From: Rhizobium laguerreae
GTDB lineage: Bacteria > Pseudomonadota > Alphaproteobacteria > Rhizobiales > Rhizobiaceae
Reading direction: 5' to 3'
NCBI RefSeq assembly: GCF_002008165.1
Contig: NZ_MRDM01000003.1
Span: 68,372-132,371, forward strand
Length of the DNA stretch: 64,000 bases
The first letter of the stretch is position 1; each line of letters begins with the position of its first letter. The notes beneath the pieces are model-generated. The model worked only from the letters and a program-made list of their open reading frames with translations, searched no databases and was not told the origin of the DNA. This document shows positions 28,387 to 37,913 of the stretch, in pieces. Both the position numbers and the translations under genes were made by a program.

Positions 28387-28539
28387 TCATGGTTCAGAAA
28401 GAGAGCGCTCGACGCGCTCGCTTCGAGAGCCGTCGAGTGGCTTCACCAGCAGGACGCCCACGACCGTCCCGACCATGAGGACCAGGATGACGAGGAGAAG
28501 CCTTGAGATGACGGCGTCTGCGATGACTCTGACAAACAT
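28387..28539 (-). CDS. Small single-span membrane protein
   Basis: A 50-residue protein: a short N-terminus, one strong membrane helix (about residues 13-33, LLLVILVLMVGTVVGVLLV) and a charged C-terminal tail rich in Ser/Arg/Glu. GGAG is nine bases before the ATG. It begins 42 bases after the CBS-BON gene on the same strand and is probably on the same FNR-controlled transcript. Its family is not recognised. Confidence 0.6.
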   Translation of the reverse strand: MFVRVIADAVISRLLLVILVLMVGTVVGVLLVKPLDGSRSERVERSLSEP

Positions 28540-28581
28540 GACGGAAGCTCCGGGGGCGATTTCATCGCTTGAGGGAGCTCA

Positions 28582-29244
28582 TCATGCGGAGGCCAGGGTG
28601 ATCTTGTTCGCCACGCCGCCGACGCCGCGGACGCTTTCCGCAGCCACCCTGGCCGCTGCGCGTTCCAGCTCCGTCTCGACCTCTCCTTTCAGGGTGACGA
28701 TCCCGTTCAAGACGGTCGCTCTGACCATGGGGGCGGCTATTTCGAGCTCGGATTCCAGGCGGCAACGAACAGCGGTCCCGATGGCCTCGTCGCCGGAAGC
28801 GGTGCACTGCCGAGGAACATCGAGAAGCGCCCGCATCAAGTCGCGACGGCTGATCATTCCGGCGAGCCTGCCGTTCTCGACGACGGGGAGGTGTTTGATG
28901 TCATGGGCCTGCAGCAGTTCGGCGAGTTGGCTGGCGGTGGCTGTCCGGGTGGTGCTGACGACGGGTGTCGACATCACGTCCTTGACGCGCCAGCTTCGGG
29001 CCTTCACATAGTCCGCCAGCGCATCTTCGCGGTCGCGCGTATGCGGTACCGCCCGTCTCGCCCAAGACGACGCCACCCGACGCAGCAGGTCTCCCTCGGT
29101 GACGATGCCCGTGAGCCGTCCTTCGCCATCGACGACGGGCACCGCGCCGATCTTGCTGGCGTTGACGATCTCGATTGCTTCCCTGACGTTGTGTCCCTCG
29201 TCGATCGTCGTCACGGGGGTCGTCATGATGTCTCTGGCAAGCAT
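28582..29244 (-). CDS. CBS-pair and BON domain protein
   Basis: A 220-residue soluble protein with CBS 1 (about residues 1-55, IVTEGDLLRR), CBS 2 (about 85-140, MISRRDLMRALLD) and a C-terminal BON domain (about 148-218). Same architecture as the protein at 399-1076, with moderate similarity, so a duplicated family. Ligand unknown; CBS pairs commonly sense AMP/ATP. AAGGAG precedes the ATG. A FNR-type box sits 61 bases upstream. Confidence 0.9.
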   Translation of the reverse strand: MLARDIMTTPVTTIDEGHNVREAIEIVNASKIGAVPVVDGEGRLTGIVTEGDLLRRVASSWARRAVPHTRDREDALADYVKARSWRVKDVMSTPVVSTTRTATASQLAELLQAHDIKHLPVVENGRLAGMISRRDLMRALLDVPRQCTASGDEAIGTAVRCRLESELEIAAPMVRATVLNGIVTLKGEVETELERAAARVAAESVRGVGGVANKITLASA

Positions 29245-29554
29245 CGCGCTGTCTCCTTGTTAACCGGACAATTAAGGAGCCAACACACGTCGAGCGCATT
29301 GACGTGGATCAAGTCGGACACGAGAGGCCGTCTTCGTGGGCCGCGCGAGGACTCCTTGGGATCGCATCGGCTGCAGAGCGGGAAGGACTCGAAACAGGCT
29401 GAAGCTGACGCTGCAAAGCCTGCGGTTGCCGTGGAGGGCACCCCCGGTCGACGACGAGTTTGCCACCTCGCACTCGTCCTCTCTCCTGCTTGCTGGCGTC
29501 GCCGCGGCAGTATCGCTGGTGGCAGTTGATACCTAATTCCGGTCCTTGGTCGCC
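29245..29554. other. Promoter region of the CBS-BON gene; no gene
   Basis: Contains the FNR-type box at 29299-29312 and otherwise no gene. The phosphoketolase gene ends at 29555; no stem with a T-run was found behind it. Confidence 0.45.
29299..29312. promoter_or_regulatory. FNR-type box, TTGAC-GTGG-ATCAA
   Basis: Full match, centred 61 bases before the CBS-BON start at 29244, predicting transcription from about 29264. Confidence 0.75.
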
Positions 29555-31939
29555 CTAGGAGGAGCGTGCCCAGCGCCAATTCCGGATTTCCGGCATGTCT
29601 TCTCCACGCTCCCTCACGAACGCCCGGTGCGCGTCGAGCTTTGCATGCAGGTCTGCGATCACATCTGGGACCTTTTCGGCGAGATCGGGCACCCGCGCGA
29701 TCGCCTCGAGAGCGAGATGATACCTGTCCACCTCGTTCAAGACGGTCATGTCGAACGGCGTCGTCGTCGTGCCCTCCTCCACGAACCCGCGTACGTGGAT
29801 GTTGCCGTGATTGGTGCGCCGGTACGTCAACCGGTGGATGAGATAGGGATAGCCGTGGTAGGCGAAGATGACCGGCCTTCCCTTCGTAAAGATACCATCG
29901 AACCGCGCATCGTCGAGACCATGGGGGTGCTGCTGGGGGTCTTGCATTGCAAGCAGGTCGACGACGTTCACCGTCCTAATTTTCAAGTCGGGTATCGCCT
30001 CGTGCAACAGCATCACAGCCGCGAGCGTCTCCATCGTCGGCACGTCTCCCGCACATGCCATCACGACGTCAGGCCCGATCGAATCCTTCTCGAAGCTTGC
30101 CCACTCCCAGACGCCAATGCCCTCCTCACAATGCTTCACGGCCTCGTCGATCGTAAGGTACTGGGACTCCGGCTGCTTGCCCGCCACGATCACATTGATA
30201 CGGTCGTAAGTCCTCAGGCAGTGATCGCCGACCCACAGGAGCGTGTTGGCGTCTGGCGGTAGATAGATACGGACGACGTCTGCCTTCTTGTTGGCGACCA
30301 GATCGACGAAGCCGGGGTCCTGATGCGAGAAGCCGTTGTGGTCCTGTCGCCAGACATGCGACGTCAGGAGGTAGTTCAGCGACGACACAGGCTCCCGCCA
30401 ATCCAATCCTCGCGAAACCTTGAGCCACTTGGCATGCTGGTTGAACATCGAGTCGATAATGTGGATGAAGGCCTCGTAGCATGAGAAAAGCCCGTGGCGG
30501 CCGGTAAGGAGATATCCCTCCAGCCAGCCCTGGCAGAGATGTTCGCTGAGAACCTCCATCACCCGTCCGTCTCTGCCAAGATGGACATCATAGTCTTCAA
30601 TTTCTTGCATCCAGACGCGGTCCGTCTGCTCAAAGACGGCTCCCAGCCGGTTCGATTCGGTCTCGTCCGGCCCGAAAATCCGGAAGTTTTTGGCCTCGGC
30701 ATTGAGCCGCATGACGTCCCGCAGATACCGTCCTAAAATCTCTGTCGACTGGACCTGGGAAGCGCCACGAACGTCGACCGAGACCGCGTGGTCGCGAATG
30801 TTTGGTAGCTGCAGCTCCCGGCGCATCCGTCCACCGTTTGCATACGGCGTCGCTCCCATACGCTTCTCGCCACTCGGCGCCAGCGCCCGCAGTTCCGGCC
30901 GGAGACGGCCGTCGGCGTCAAACAGGTCCTCTGGGCGGTAGCTCCGCATCCACTCCTCCAGAATCTGTCGGTGCGCGTCGTCGCCCCTGCAGTTTGCGAC
31001 AGGCACCTGGTGGGCGCGCCAGAAACCCTCGACCTTCTTGCCGTCGACCTCCTTCGGCCCGGTCCATCCCTTAGGGCTGCGAAGCACGATCATCGGCCAC
31101 CGCGGCACGCCGGCCGTCGGCGACCCGTTCCTCGCCGACGCCTGGAGAGATTCGATGGTGTCGAAGGCCCGGTCGAAGGCGGCCGCCATCTGCCGATGCA
31201 TGTCCGCCGGCTCGTGGCCCTCGACGAAGATCGGCTCATAGCCAAATCCAACGAACAGGCTGCGGAGATCCTCGTCGCTGGTCCTCGACAGGATCGTAGG
31301 ATTGGCGATCTTGTAGCCGTTGAGATGGAGGATCGGCAGCACCGCACCGTCGCGGGCAGGATTGAGAAACTTCGTCGAATGCCAGGCAGCCGCAAGCGGG
31401 CCAGTCTCCGCTTCGCCGTCGCCGACCACGCAGGCTACCACGAGGCCAGGATTGTCGAACGCGGCGCCGAAGGCGTGGACCAGCGCATATCCGAGTTCGC
31501 CGCCTTCGTGGATCGAACCGGGGGTCTCCGGGGCGACGTGGCTGGGTATGCCTCCAGGAAAGGAAAACTGCCTGAACAGCTTACGCATGCCGTCGGCATC
31601 CTGCGAGATGTCGGGATATACCTCGCTGTATGTCCCCTCCAGATAGGTGTTGGCAACCATTCCCGGCCCGCCGTGGCCAGGCCCGCACACATAAAGGACA
31701 TCTCCGTCCCGAGCCTTGATGACGCGGTTGAGATGGGCGTAGATGAAGTTGAGGCCGGGCGTCGTTCCCCAATGGCCGAGAAGGCGGGGCTTGATGTGTT
31801 CCGGCCGAAGCGGCTCGCGCAGAAGCGGATTGTCCATGAGATAGATCTGGCCGATGGACAGATAGTTAGCGGCCCGCCAGTAGCGGTCGATGAGTTCGAG
31901 CTCGCGCTCGGTGGGCGGTGGGCTTCTACGTTCAGACAT
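29555..31939 (-). CDS. xfp: Xylulose-5-phosphate/fructose-6-phosphate phosphoketolase
   Basis: A 794-residue thiamine diphosphate enzyme, normal length. It shows the N-terminal [18 protein letters not shown], the diphosphate-binding [16 protein letters not shown] region and active-site histidines ([18 protein letters not shown]). It cleaves xylulose 5-phosphate or fructose 6-phosphate with phosphate to acetyl phosphate plus glyceraldehyde 3-phosphate or erythrose 4-phosphate. The gene begins 10 bases after ackA, so acetyl phosphate can be turned to acetate and ATP at once. It is the last gene of an operon that starts at 35086 behind an FNR-type box. Confidence 0.96.
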   Translation of the reverse strand: MSERRSPPPTERELELIDRYWRAANYLSIGQIYLMDNPLLREPLRPEHIKPRLLGHWGTTPGLNFIYAHLNRVIKARDGDVLYVCGPGHGGPGMVANTYLEGTYSEVYPDISQDADGMRKLFRQFSFPGGIPSHVAPETPGSIHEGGELGYALVHAFGAAFDNPGLVVACVVGDGEAETGPLAAAWHSTKFLNPARDGAVLPILHLNGYKIANPTILSRTSDEDLRSLFVGFGYEPIFVEGHEPADMHRQMAAAFDRAFDTIESLQASARNGSPTAGVPRWPMIVLRSPKGWTGPKEVDGKKVEGFWRAHQVPVANCRGDDAHRQILEEWMRSYRPEDLFDADGRLRPELRALAPSGEKRMGATPYANGGRMRRELQLPNIRDHAVSVDVRGASQVQSTEILGRYLRDVMRLNAEAKNFRIFGPDETESNRLGAVFEQTDRVWMQEIEDYDVHLGRDGRVMEVLSEHLCQGWLEGYLLTGRHGLFSCYEAFIHIIDSMFNQHAKWLKVSRGLDWREPVSSLNYLLTSHVWRQDHNGFSHQDPGFVDLVANKKADVVRIYLPPDANTLLWVGDHCLRTYDRINVIVAGKQPESQYLTIDEAVKHCEEGIGVWEWASFEKDSIGPDVVMACAGDVPTMETLAAVMLLHEAIPDLKIRTVNVVDLLAMQDPQQHPHGLDDARFDGIFTKGRPVIFAYHGYPYLIHRLTYRRTNHGNIHVRGFVEEGTTTTPFDMTVLNEVDRYHLALEAIARVPDLAEKVPDVIADLHAKLDAHRAFVRERGEDMPEIRNWRWARSS

Positions 31940-31949
31940 GTTGGTATCC

Positions 31950-33122
31950 TTAAAGCCTGTGGCGGCTGATGACTTCGATCGCTTCGTCGGCGATCACCTG
32001 TTCCTCGTCGGTCGGAATGACGAGGGCGACGATTTCGCTTTCTCTTGCGCTGATCACGGTCGCGTTCATCTTGTTCGCGGGCTCGCTCAACGAGAGACCC
32101 AGCCAAGTCAGATGGTGGGCGACGCCAGTGCGTATCTCTGGCTGATGCTCGCCTATGCCGGCGGTGAAGACGACGGCGTCCACGCCGCCCAGAGAGACGG
32201 CGAGCCTTCCTATCTCGCCGGCAATCCTGAAGCAGAAGAGGTCGAGGGCTTCCCTGGATGCCGGATGGAAGTCCTGCAGCAGGACACGGACGTCGCCGCT
32301 TTTGCCCGAGACGCCGAGCAGGCCGCAACGGTGATAGAGGAAATCCTCAAGACGATCCGCGTCGTGGAAATTGTTGCGCAGAAGATGGACGACGGCGCCC
32401 GGATCGAGCGAGCCTGGCCGGGTCGACATCGGAATTCCGTCCAGCGGGGAGAAGCTCATGCTGGTGTCTATGCTCACGCCGTCGACCATACCGCAGAGGC
32501 TCGCGCCGCTTCCAAGATGCGCACAGATGACACGGCCGGCGGCCAGGTCTGGATCGTGTTTCCTAAGCTCGCCGGCGACGTATTTATAGGAAAGACCGTG
32601 GAAGCCGTATCTGCGGACCCCGGCGTCGTGCAACTCTCTTGGAATGGCGAGCCGTGCGGCAAGACTGCTCTGCGACGAATGGAATGCGGTATCGAAGGAC
32701 GCGGTCTGCGGTATGTCCGGATATGCGCTCCGCACTGCGCGGACGATGGCAAGTGCCGGAGGAAGGTGCACCGGCGCAAGATGCGTCAGGTCTTTCATTC
32801 TGAGGACGACCTTGGGTTCCAGCAGAACGGGGCCATCGAAGACCTGTCCCCCATGGACGATGCGATGGCCGGCAATCACGGGATCGAATCCTCTGCGGAC
32901 GATGCAATCGACGACCTGCGAAACCAGCCGCGCGTCGATCGCTGTCCCGGACGGAAGATCGACAGTCTCGTCCCCGTACGAAGATCGAAGGGTGAATCTT
33001 GACTGGTCTCCGAGCGTGGCAACACCGCCTCCCAGCCGGAGTGCCCGACCGTCCTTCAGCCTGAAGACGCCGACCTTGAGGCTGGAGGATCCGGCGTTGA
33101 AAGTGACGGCAACCCTATCCAT
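31950..33122 (-). CDS. ackA: Acetate kinase
   Basis: A 390-residue enzyme of the ASKHA fold. Motifs seen: N-terminal [16 protein letters not shown], the phosphate loop [10 protein letters not shown] and the GIGEH motif near the C-terminus. It transfers phosphate from acetyl phosphate to ADP. It overlaps the upstream small gene by 8 bases and precedes phosphoketolase by 10, giving a two-step substrate-level ATP pathway, useful when respiration is limited by oxygen. Confidence 0.96.
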   Translation of the reverse strand: MDRVAVTFNAGSSSLKVGVFRLKDGRALRLGGGVATLGDQSRFTLRSSYGDETVDLPSGTAIDARLVSQVVDCIVRRGFDPVIAGHRIVHGGQVFDGPVLLEPKVVLRMKDLTHLAPVHLPPALAIVRAVRSAYPDIPQTASFDTAFHSSQSSLAARLAIPRELHDAGVRRYGFHGLSYKYVAGELRKHDPDLAAGRVICAHLGSGASLCGMVDGVSIDTSMSFSPLDGIPMSTRPGSLDPGAVVHLLRNNFHDADRLEDFLYHRCGLLGVSGKSGDVRVLLQDFHPASREALDLFCFRIAGEIGRLAVSLGGVDAVVFTAGIGEHQPEIRTGVAHHLTWLGLSLSEPANKMNATVISARESEIVALVIPTDEEQVIADEAIEVISRHRL

Positions 33123-33468
33123 GGCCGGGAGCCCTGGAGCGTGCCGTCCCAGCAGACTTCGCAGCCACCTTCGTTGCAGCCTGCCTGGCTGCCTCCTTGC
33201 TCGCCTCCTCGAAGAATTCGCATGCGTACTCCAGGGCGGCCTTCTCGTCTTCCGACGACAGACCGAGCGGCGCGCACTGCTCCTTCATGGCCCGCAGGAC
33301 CTTCTTCTTCAACGCGGCGATCGCAAAGGAATTCTTCGAAGCGAGAACCTCCCGCAGGCAGGTTATAGCGACGACCTCCAGGACGATAAGCTTGCCTTGC
33401 ACCTCCCCCTGGCTCGGTATCGCGAAGCGTTCTCCGCCGCGCTTGCAGTCACGATCCATGATTAACAT
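33115..33468 (-). CDS. Hypothetical small protein in the phosphoketolase operon
   Basis: A 117-residue soluble protein, predicted helical, with a basic Ala-rich tail (RQAATKVAAKSAGTARSR). It overlaps the end of the MBL gene by 20 bases and the start of ackA by 8, so it is firmly inside the operon. GGAGG precedes the ATG at 33468. Its family is not recognised; the tail could bind nucleic acid or acidic proteins, which is only inference. Confidence 0.72.
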   Translation of the reverse strand: MLIMDRDCKRGGERFAIPSQGEVQGKLIVLEVVAITCLREVLASKNSFAIAALKKKVLRAMKEQCAPLGLSSEDEKAALEYACEFFEEASKEAARQAATKVAAKSAGTARSRAPGHG

Positions 33469-35086
33469 TGCCGTTCCTCCTCCCCTCGGCAGCCGGAACA
33501 TCGTCCGGGTCCAGTGCGCGCCGAAGCTTGCGCAGCACGACCGCGCGGCCCTTCTCGTCGGCGACGGATTTCAGACAATCGGACAGGTCAAGAACGAACC
33601 GCTGATAGTCGTTGTTCCAGTCAGGCCTGCCGGGCACGACCGGCCTGATACGTGCGGGCGTCCTGTCTTCGATGAGGCGTGCACCCGCCGGTGCAAGCTC
33701 ATAGGCGTCGTCCAGCGACGGGCAGACGACCTTTGCGGAAACTTGCTTCTGGAGCCGCGCGGACATCGCTTCACGAGCGTGCTCCTCTCCATGAACGAGG
33801 AATATTGCCTTCCGGATCGGTTCCCGACCGGCAACCCACGCATCGAGTTCGCTTGCATCCGCATGTCCGCTGTAGGCGTCGAGCGTGGCCATCCTGGCGC
33901 AGACGTGAATCTCCTCGCCCTGGATGCGGACGTCGGTCGCGCCCTCCTGCAGGATGCGGCCGAGCGTCCCCGCCGCCTGAAACCCGACAAACAGCACGGT
34001 GCACTCCGGCCGCCAGAGCCAGTTCTTCAGGCGGTGGCGGATCCTCCCCGCCTCGCACATTCCGCTTGCCGCGATGATGATGTGAAAGCCCCGCACGAGA
34101 TCGAGGGCCTTCGACTGCTCGGCCGTCTCGGTGAAGCGGACGTTCGGCGCGTTGAGCGCGCGAAGGAACGCCTTGCCGCCGTGACCGAGGTCGGCCGCAT
34201 GCTTCTTGAATGCCTCGGTCGCTCGCGACGCGAGCGGCGAGTCAATCATGATTGGGCACCGCGGCACCTCTCCCTCGTCCATGAGGGCGACAAGATCGGT
34301 CAGCACCTCCTGCGTCCTCTCGACGGCAAAGGAGGGAATCAGAAGAACCCCGCCGGGGCTGTTCGAGCTCGCCACCACGTCGCGCAGCCGGTCCCGTCGA
34401 ACCTTCAGGGCGTACTCTTCCCGTTCCCTGTCTCCGTATGTGCTTTCGCAGATGAGGTAGTCGACCCCGGAAGGCGCCCGAGGGAGAATTTCGAACAGCT
34501 TGTTGCTCGCGCCGACGTCACCCGAGAACAAAATTCTTGTCGCCGCGTCGGCGCCGGGCGTCTCGACTTCGATCGATGCGGAACCCATCAGGTGTCCAGC
34601 ATTCCAGCAACGGAATCTCACGCCGCCAACGGTCTCCCGCCACTCGCCATACTCGACCGCGATGAACTGCGGCAGCATGCTGCGGGCGTCGTCGGCGGTA
34701 TAGATGGGCTCCACCGTCTCTCGCGCCCTTCGGCGATTCCTTCGGTTGAGCTGTCGGACCTCCGACTCCTGGATATGACCCGAATCCTGCAGCATGATCG
34801 TGCAAAGGTCGATCGTTGCCGGCGTTGCAAAGATCGGTCCTCCATATCCCGCCTTCGCAAGTTTCGGAAGCAGCCCCGAGTGGTCGATGTGCGCGTGCGT
34901 GAGCAGTACGGCGTCGATCCGCGATGGTTCGAAGGGGAATGACTTGTAGTTGAGCTCCTTCTCCGACTTCGAGCCCTGGAACATTCCGCAGTCGATCAGA
35001 ATGCGCGTGCCACCGGTCTCTAGAAAGAAGCATGATCCGGTGACCGACCCCGCGGCGCCGTGGAATTGAAGGATCGGATTGGCCAT
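33449..35086 (-). CDS. Metallo-beta-lactamase/beta-CASP ribonuclease-like protein
   Basis: A 545-residue protein with the zinc motif HAHIDHSG (about residue 65), the beta-CASP domain and the C-terminal motifs (FVGFQAAGTLGR, DAYSGHADASEL) of CPSF73-like RNA-processing nucleases. Likely substrate is RNA. Such genes are often found with phosphoketolase or universal stress genes in FNR-type regulons, though the reason is unknown. A C-terminal extension of about 80 residues is predicted. It is the first gene of a four-gene operon. Confidence 0.9.
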   Translation of the reverse strand: MANPILQFHGAAGSVTGSCFFLETGGTRILIDCGMFQGSKSEKELNYKSFPFEPSRIDAVLLTHAHIDHSGLLPKLAKAGYGGPIFATPATIDLCTIMLQDSGHIQESEVRQLNRRNRRRARETVEPIYTADDARSMLPQFIAVEYGEWRETVGGVRFRCWNAGHLMGSASIEVETPGADAATRILFSGDVGASNKLFEILPRAPSGVDYLICESTYGDREREEYALKVRRDRLRDVVASSNSPGGVLLIPSFAVERTQEVLTDLVALMDEGEVPRCPIMIDSPLASRATEAFKKHAADLGHGGKAFLRALNAPNVRFTETAEQSKALDLVRGFHIIIAASGMCEAGRIRHRLKNWLWRPECTVLFVGFQAAGTLGRILQEGATDVRIQGEEIHVCARMATLDAYSGHADASELDAWVAGREPIRKAIFLVHGEEHAREAMSARLQKQVSAKVVCPSLDDAYELAPAGARLIEDRTPARIRPVVPGRPDWNNDYQRFVLDLSDCLKSVADEKGRAVVLRKLRRALDPDDVPAAEGRRNGNVNHGS

Positions 35087-35138
35087 GACAACTCCTGTGT
35101 GTTGTGGGGCACTTTATGGCACCTCGGACGACCGCACG

Positions 35139-35152
35139 TTGACGAAGGTCAA
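35139..35152. promoter_or_regulatory. FNR-type box, TTGAC-GAAG-GTCAA
   Basis: Full match centred 60 bases before the MBL gene; transcription would start near 35104 and cover the MBL-small protein-ackA-xfp operon. Confidence 0.72.
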
Positions 35153-35251
35153 AGACATGTTCGCGGCTCGGCTGATGGTCAAGTTCGGTGAGATGCGGGC
35201 GTCGCCAGGTCCAATTGACCAAGCGCAACGCGCGAAATTTCAGGTGGCGCA

Positions 35252-36037
35252 TCATACCCCGCGGGGCCAACAGGCTTCGAAACCCAACAGGAGCACCACC
35301 TCGTGCGCCATTGGCACGAGCTCGCCGGCCGGCGCGAAGATGATGGCGGTGTCGAGCTGCACCGGCGGCGTTTCACCGGAGAACCCGGCCCAGACGGCGC
35401 CAAGATCAAGCGCGAACTTCCGGCCGGCCTCGTCACCGGGACGCACGAACGCATAGACGCTCTGGCCCCGATGCTTGCACAGCTGCACGAGGATATGGGC
35501 GGCCGCGCCGAACCCATAGATGCCGATCGTCCTCCCCTCGCCCGCCACCTTCAGGGATCGCCACCGATGAGGCCCGCGCAGAGAAGAGGCGCGGTCGCCA
35601 CCGGGTCCGCGTCGTCAGGCAGTTCGAACGCGTAGCCCGCCTCGACGGCCGCATGCGTCGTAAAGCCGCCGTCGATGGTGTACCCCCGTGAAGCCAGGAT
35701 CGTCGCACAGGTTCTCGCGACCCTCTCGGCAATATGCGCAGTGCCCGCAGGTGTGGCCCAACCAGGGTACCCCGACTTTTCGACCGACAAGGCGACCAGG
35801 AACGCCCTCGCCCGTTGCGATCACGGTTCCGACAATCTCGTGTCCTGGAACCAGGGGAAGCTTTGGCTGGGGAAGGTCTCCGTCGCAGACGTGAAGGTCC
35901 GTCCGGCAGACGCCGCAGGCCTCCACCTTGACGACGACCTGGCCGTGCAGCGCTGGCTGGTCCGGCTGCTCCACGAGGCGGAGCGGCCGTCCCACCTGTT
36001 CGAGCACCATCGCCCTCACGTTTCCCTCCATCGGCAT
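35252..36037 (-). pseudogene. Zinc alcohol dehydrogenase (AdhA-like), frameshifted and truncated
   Basis: The frame starts well (CGVCRTDLHVCDGDLPQPKL, GHE, then the structural zinc cysteines CGHCAYCREGRENLC). Near 35683-35687 a run of five C's shifts the frame; the next frame gives YTIDGGF to CAGLIG. A compensating one-base loss near 35560 returns to the first frame (IGIYGFGAAAHI, the NAD-binding glycines). After LVPMA homology ends, and about 75 C-terminal residues are missing. The homopolymer shift alone could be a sequencing error, but two shifts plus truncation argue for a pseudogene. Starts at 36037, 36031 and 36010 are possible. Confidence 0.8.
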
Positions 36038-36079
36038 GTACCACCGCGCTAGTCGTATCACCTCCTGTCGGACCGCGGC

Positions 36080-36093
36080 TTGATTCCGGTCAA
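36080..36093. promoter_or_regulatory. FNR-type box 1 of a tandem pair, TTGAT-TCCG-GTCAA
   Basis: Full match. On the minus strand it reads TTGAC-N4-ATCAA and is 50-76 bases before the possible dehydrogenase starts. Confidence 0.7.
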
Positions 36094-36102
36094 ACATCCG
36101 GA

Positions 36103-36116
36103 TTGATGCTCGTCAA
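36103..36116. promoter_or_regulatory. FNR-type box 2 of a tandem pair, TTGAT-GCTC-GTCAA
   Basis: Full match, centred 23 bases from box 1 (about two helical turns) and 76 bases before the plus-strand gene at 36186. One box may serve each of the two divergent genes. Confidence 0.7.
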
Positions 36117-36185
36117 AGACAGAATGCCGTAGGTCCGATAGCCTCCCGGGACACAGCGCCACGACCTCATCCAAAGGAGACGGAC

Positions 36186-36485
36186 ATGCGCGAACAAGAA
36201 AAGACCCGCAAGACAGAAACCAACGCAGCCACGACCATTCCTCCGGTCGAGCGAACGTCCGCAGACCTTTTTCTCGGACGTCGGGACGAGGATCGCTGGG
36301 AGGTGACGGCGGCGACGCCGCGAGGCCAGGCATGGGCGAGAGATCATTTCTGCTGCGCGCTCCGGCAATCCTTCACTGGCACCATGTGTCTCGACATCAT
36401 GAGCGCCGATCGGCTGCTCAAGGAAGCACATGGCGATGGACTGACCACCGAGTTCGTCAGCCTGTCTGGAAAGGACATATACTGA
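36186..36485 (+). CDS. Hypothetical protein in the FNR-type regulon
   Basis: A 99-residue soluble protein with a Thr/Glu-rich N-terminus and a C-terminal half containing RGQAWARDHFCCALRQSF and LLKEAHGDGL. AAGGAG precedes the ATG. It is followed after one base by the broken universal stress gene. Family not recognised. Divergent from the dehydrogenase across two FNR-type boxes. Confidence 0.72.
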   Translation: MREQEKTRKTETNAATTIPPVERTSADLFLGRRDEDRWEVTAATPRGQAWARDHFCCALRQSFTGTMCLDIMSADRLLKEAHGDGLTTEFVSLSGKDIY

Positions 36486-36486
36486 C

Positions 36487-36897
36487 ATGTTCGCCACAGT
36501 CGTCTGCGCCATCGGCCGGGGATCCCGGCAACGCATGCTCCAGCTCGTCGAAACGGCCCGCGCGTAGCTCGCGCCCAACGGAAGCCTCCACCTCGTTCAC
36601 GCGGTGGAGGGCTTGCCCTCGTCCGCTTCGCCGGATGATTGGGCGATCGAGGTGATGGCCGCCGCAGAGACCAGACTTTCGGAAGCTCTGCGGTCGCTCA
36701 ACACTCATGCTTCGATACATGTCCGTGCGGGCAAGCCGTCCCAGGTCATCCTCGCCATCGCGAAGGAGACCACCGCCGACCTCGTCGTGATCGCCTCTCA
36801 CCGGGACGACGTGCTCGACCGGGTCTTCGGCTCGGTCGTCGACTACGTCGTGCAGCGCGCACCATGTTCCGTGCTCGTCTTGCGAACCACGCGATGA
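36487..36897 (+). pseudogene. Universal stress protein gene with in-frame amber codon
   Basis: The frame begins at 36487 (MFATVVCAIGRGSRQRMLQL) and runs in one frame to 36897, interrupted only by TAG at 36565-36567 (codon 27). Beyond it the text is normal UspA (HLVHAVEG to GSVVDYVVQRAPCSVLVLR), for about 136 residues in total. No frameshift is present. The G-rich nucleotide loop is altered, so ATP binding is doubtful. It could restart at the ATG at 36604, but without a ribosome site. A sequencing error or amber readthrough are alternatives. Confidence 0.7.
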
Positions 36898-36907
36898 GCC
36901 GCAGGCT

Positions 36908-37279
36908 TCACACGACCGTCTTCGCTTCAGCCTCGCTGGCCTGACCGACAGCGACGCCGCGACACATTTCTGCGGCGTGCGACAACGATCGTGACCCGGC
37001 CTCGCACAGCCGCGCCACCTCTCTAGGATACTCCTCCAGCTCGCCCTCGACATAGTCCGAAAGAACCTCGACCGCATCGCCGTGGTCGATACTGCAGGCA
37101 AGGCGAGTCAGAAATCCAAAGCATCGAAGCCCCCGCCGAGCGGCGGACGCCGTCAAATCCGCAGTCACGGTGGCCGACGCGGCGAAGATCTCGTCTTGAA
37201 TCAGAGCCCCCGCGCGAAATGCGGGTGCGAGGTGGAAATTGAATGTGGCGCTTGGATATAGGCCGCGTAGATCTGGCAT
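36908..37279 (-). CDS. Hypothetical protein, possibly phasin-like
   Basis: A 123-residue soluble, mostly helical protein starting MPDLRGLYPSATFNFHLAPA. The helical Ala/Glu-rich body (EVARLCEAGSRSLSHAAEMC) recalls phasin-type proteins of polyhydroxyalkanoate granules, but similarity is only general. AGAGGAG precedes the ATG. It follows the flavin-type gene by 46 bases on the same strand. Confidence 0.65.
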   Translation of the reverse strand: MPDLRGLYPSATFNFHLAPAFRAGALIQDEIFAASATVTADLTASAARRGLRCFGFLTRLACSIDHGDAVEVLSDYVEGELEEYPREVARLCEAGSRSLSHAAEMCRGVAVGQASEAEAKTVV

Positions 37280-37325
37280 GTGGTGCTCCTCTTGTGGGAT
37301 TTGGGTTCGGCTCGAGCATCGACGG

Positions 37326-37784
37326 TCATTCCGTTCTGACTGCGCTACGTCCCGACACGGCTGTGACGGCAATTCCGTAGAAGACGTGAGGAGAGCCATC
37401 GGGCATGGGAAGCTCCTGGGGCTTCATGGAGCCGATTTCCCACCAGTCCGAATACTTTTGCAGAAGCGACCAAGCATGGAGCCTTTCGCTTCGTCGCGCG
37501 TCGCTGTCAGGAAATTCCTCGAACCTGCCTTCGACGACGATGCTCGTCCACCCGCCGGCGCTCGAACGCTGCTCGACGTGAAGACAGACCTTGTCGTTTC
37601 CCCGCATCCAGTCGAGCTTCTTGCCGGGCATGGTGAAGCTATAAGCGACACCGCCGGAAAAGGCGAAATAGATCGCCGCCACGTAAGGCTGTCCATCCTT
37701 GCAGCAGGCGAGATGACCGAAGCGCTCGCTCTCAAGGATGCGGTAGCACTCACCGGGGTTGATCTCCGTCAGCTTGATCGTCAT
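37326..37784 (-). CDS. Pyridoxamine 5'-phosphate oxidase-fold flavoprotein
   Basis: A 152-residue protein with the split-barrel FMN-binding fold: GHLACCKDGQPYVAAIYFAF, YSFTMPGKKLDWM and VCLHVEQ segments match the NimA-like branch of PNPOx-fold proteins. These bind FMN or F420-like cofactors and reduce small molecules; the substrate is unknown. GGAGGACACGGCC precedes the ATG at 37784; a longer open frame upstream is not used. A weak FNR-type box lies between it and the divergent stress gene. Confidence 0.85.
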   Translation of the reverse strand: MTIKLTEINPGECYRILESERFGHLACCKDGQPYVAAIYFAFSGGVAYSFTMPGKKLDWMRGNDKVCLHVEQRSSAGGWTSIVVEGRFEEFPDSDARRSERLHAWSLLQKYSDWWEIGSMKPQELPMPDGSPHVFYGIAVTAVSGRSAVRTE

Positions 37785-37843
37785 GGCCGTGTCCTCCAGC
37801 TTTAATGAAGGCACGATCATAGGAGCTTCATTGCGCCGCGGCC

Positions 37844-37857
37844 TTGACAAAGCGCAA
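37844..37857. promoter_or_regulatory. Weak FNR-like box, TTGAC-AAAG-CGCAA
   Basis: One half site is perfect; the other has two mismatches. It is centred 66 bases from the flavoprotein start and 64 from the plus-strand stress gene, so it could drive both. Confidence 0.5.
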
Positions 37858-37913
37858 TGCGAACTCTCTCCGCGGCATGCATCATGACGGCAGTTTAACC
37901 TCAGGAGGCCAGC

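Noticed and set aside
33197..34942. Long plus-strand open frame opposite the MBL ribonuclease (581 codons)
   Set aside because: Shadow of the true gene, which has the zinc motif and family length.
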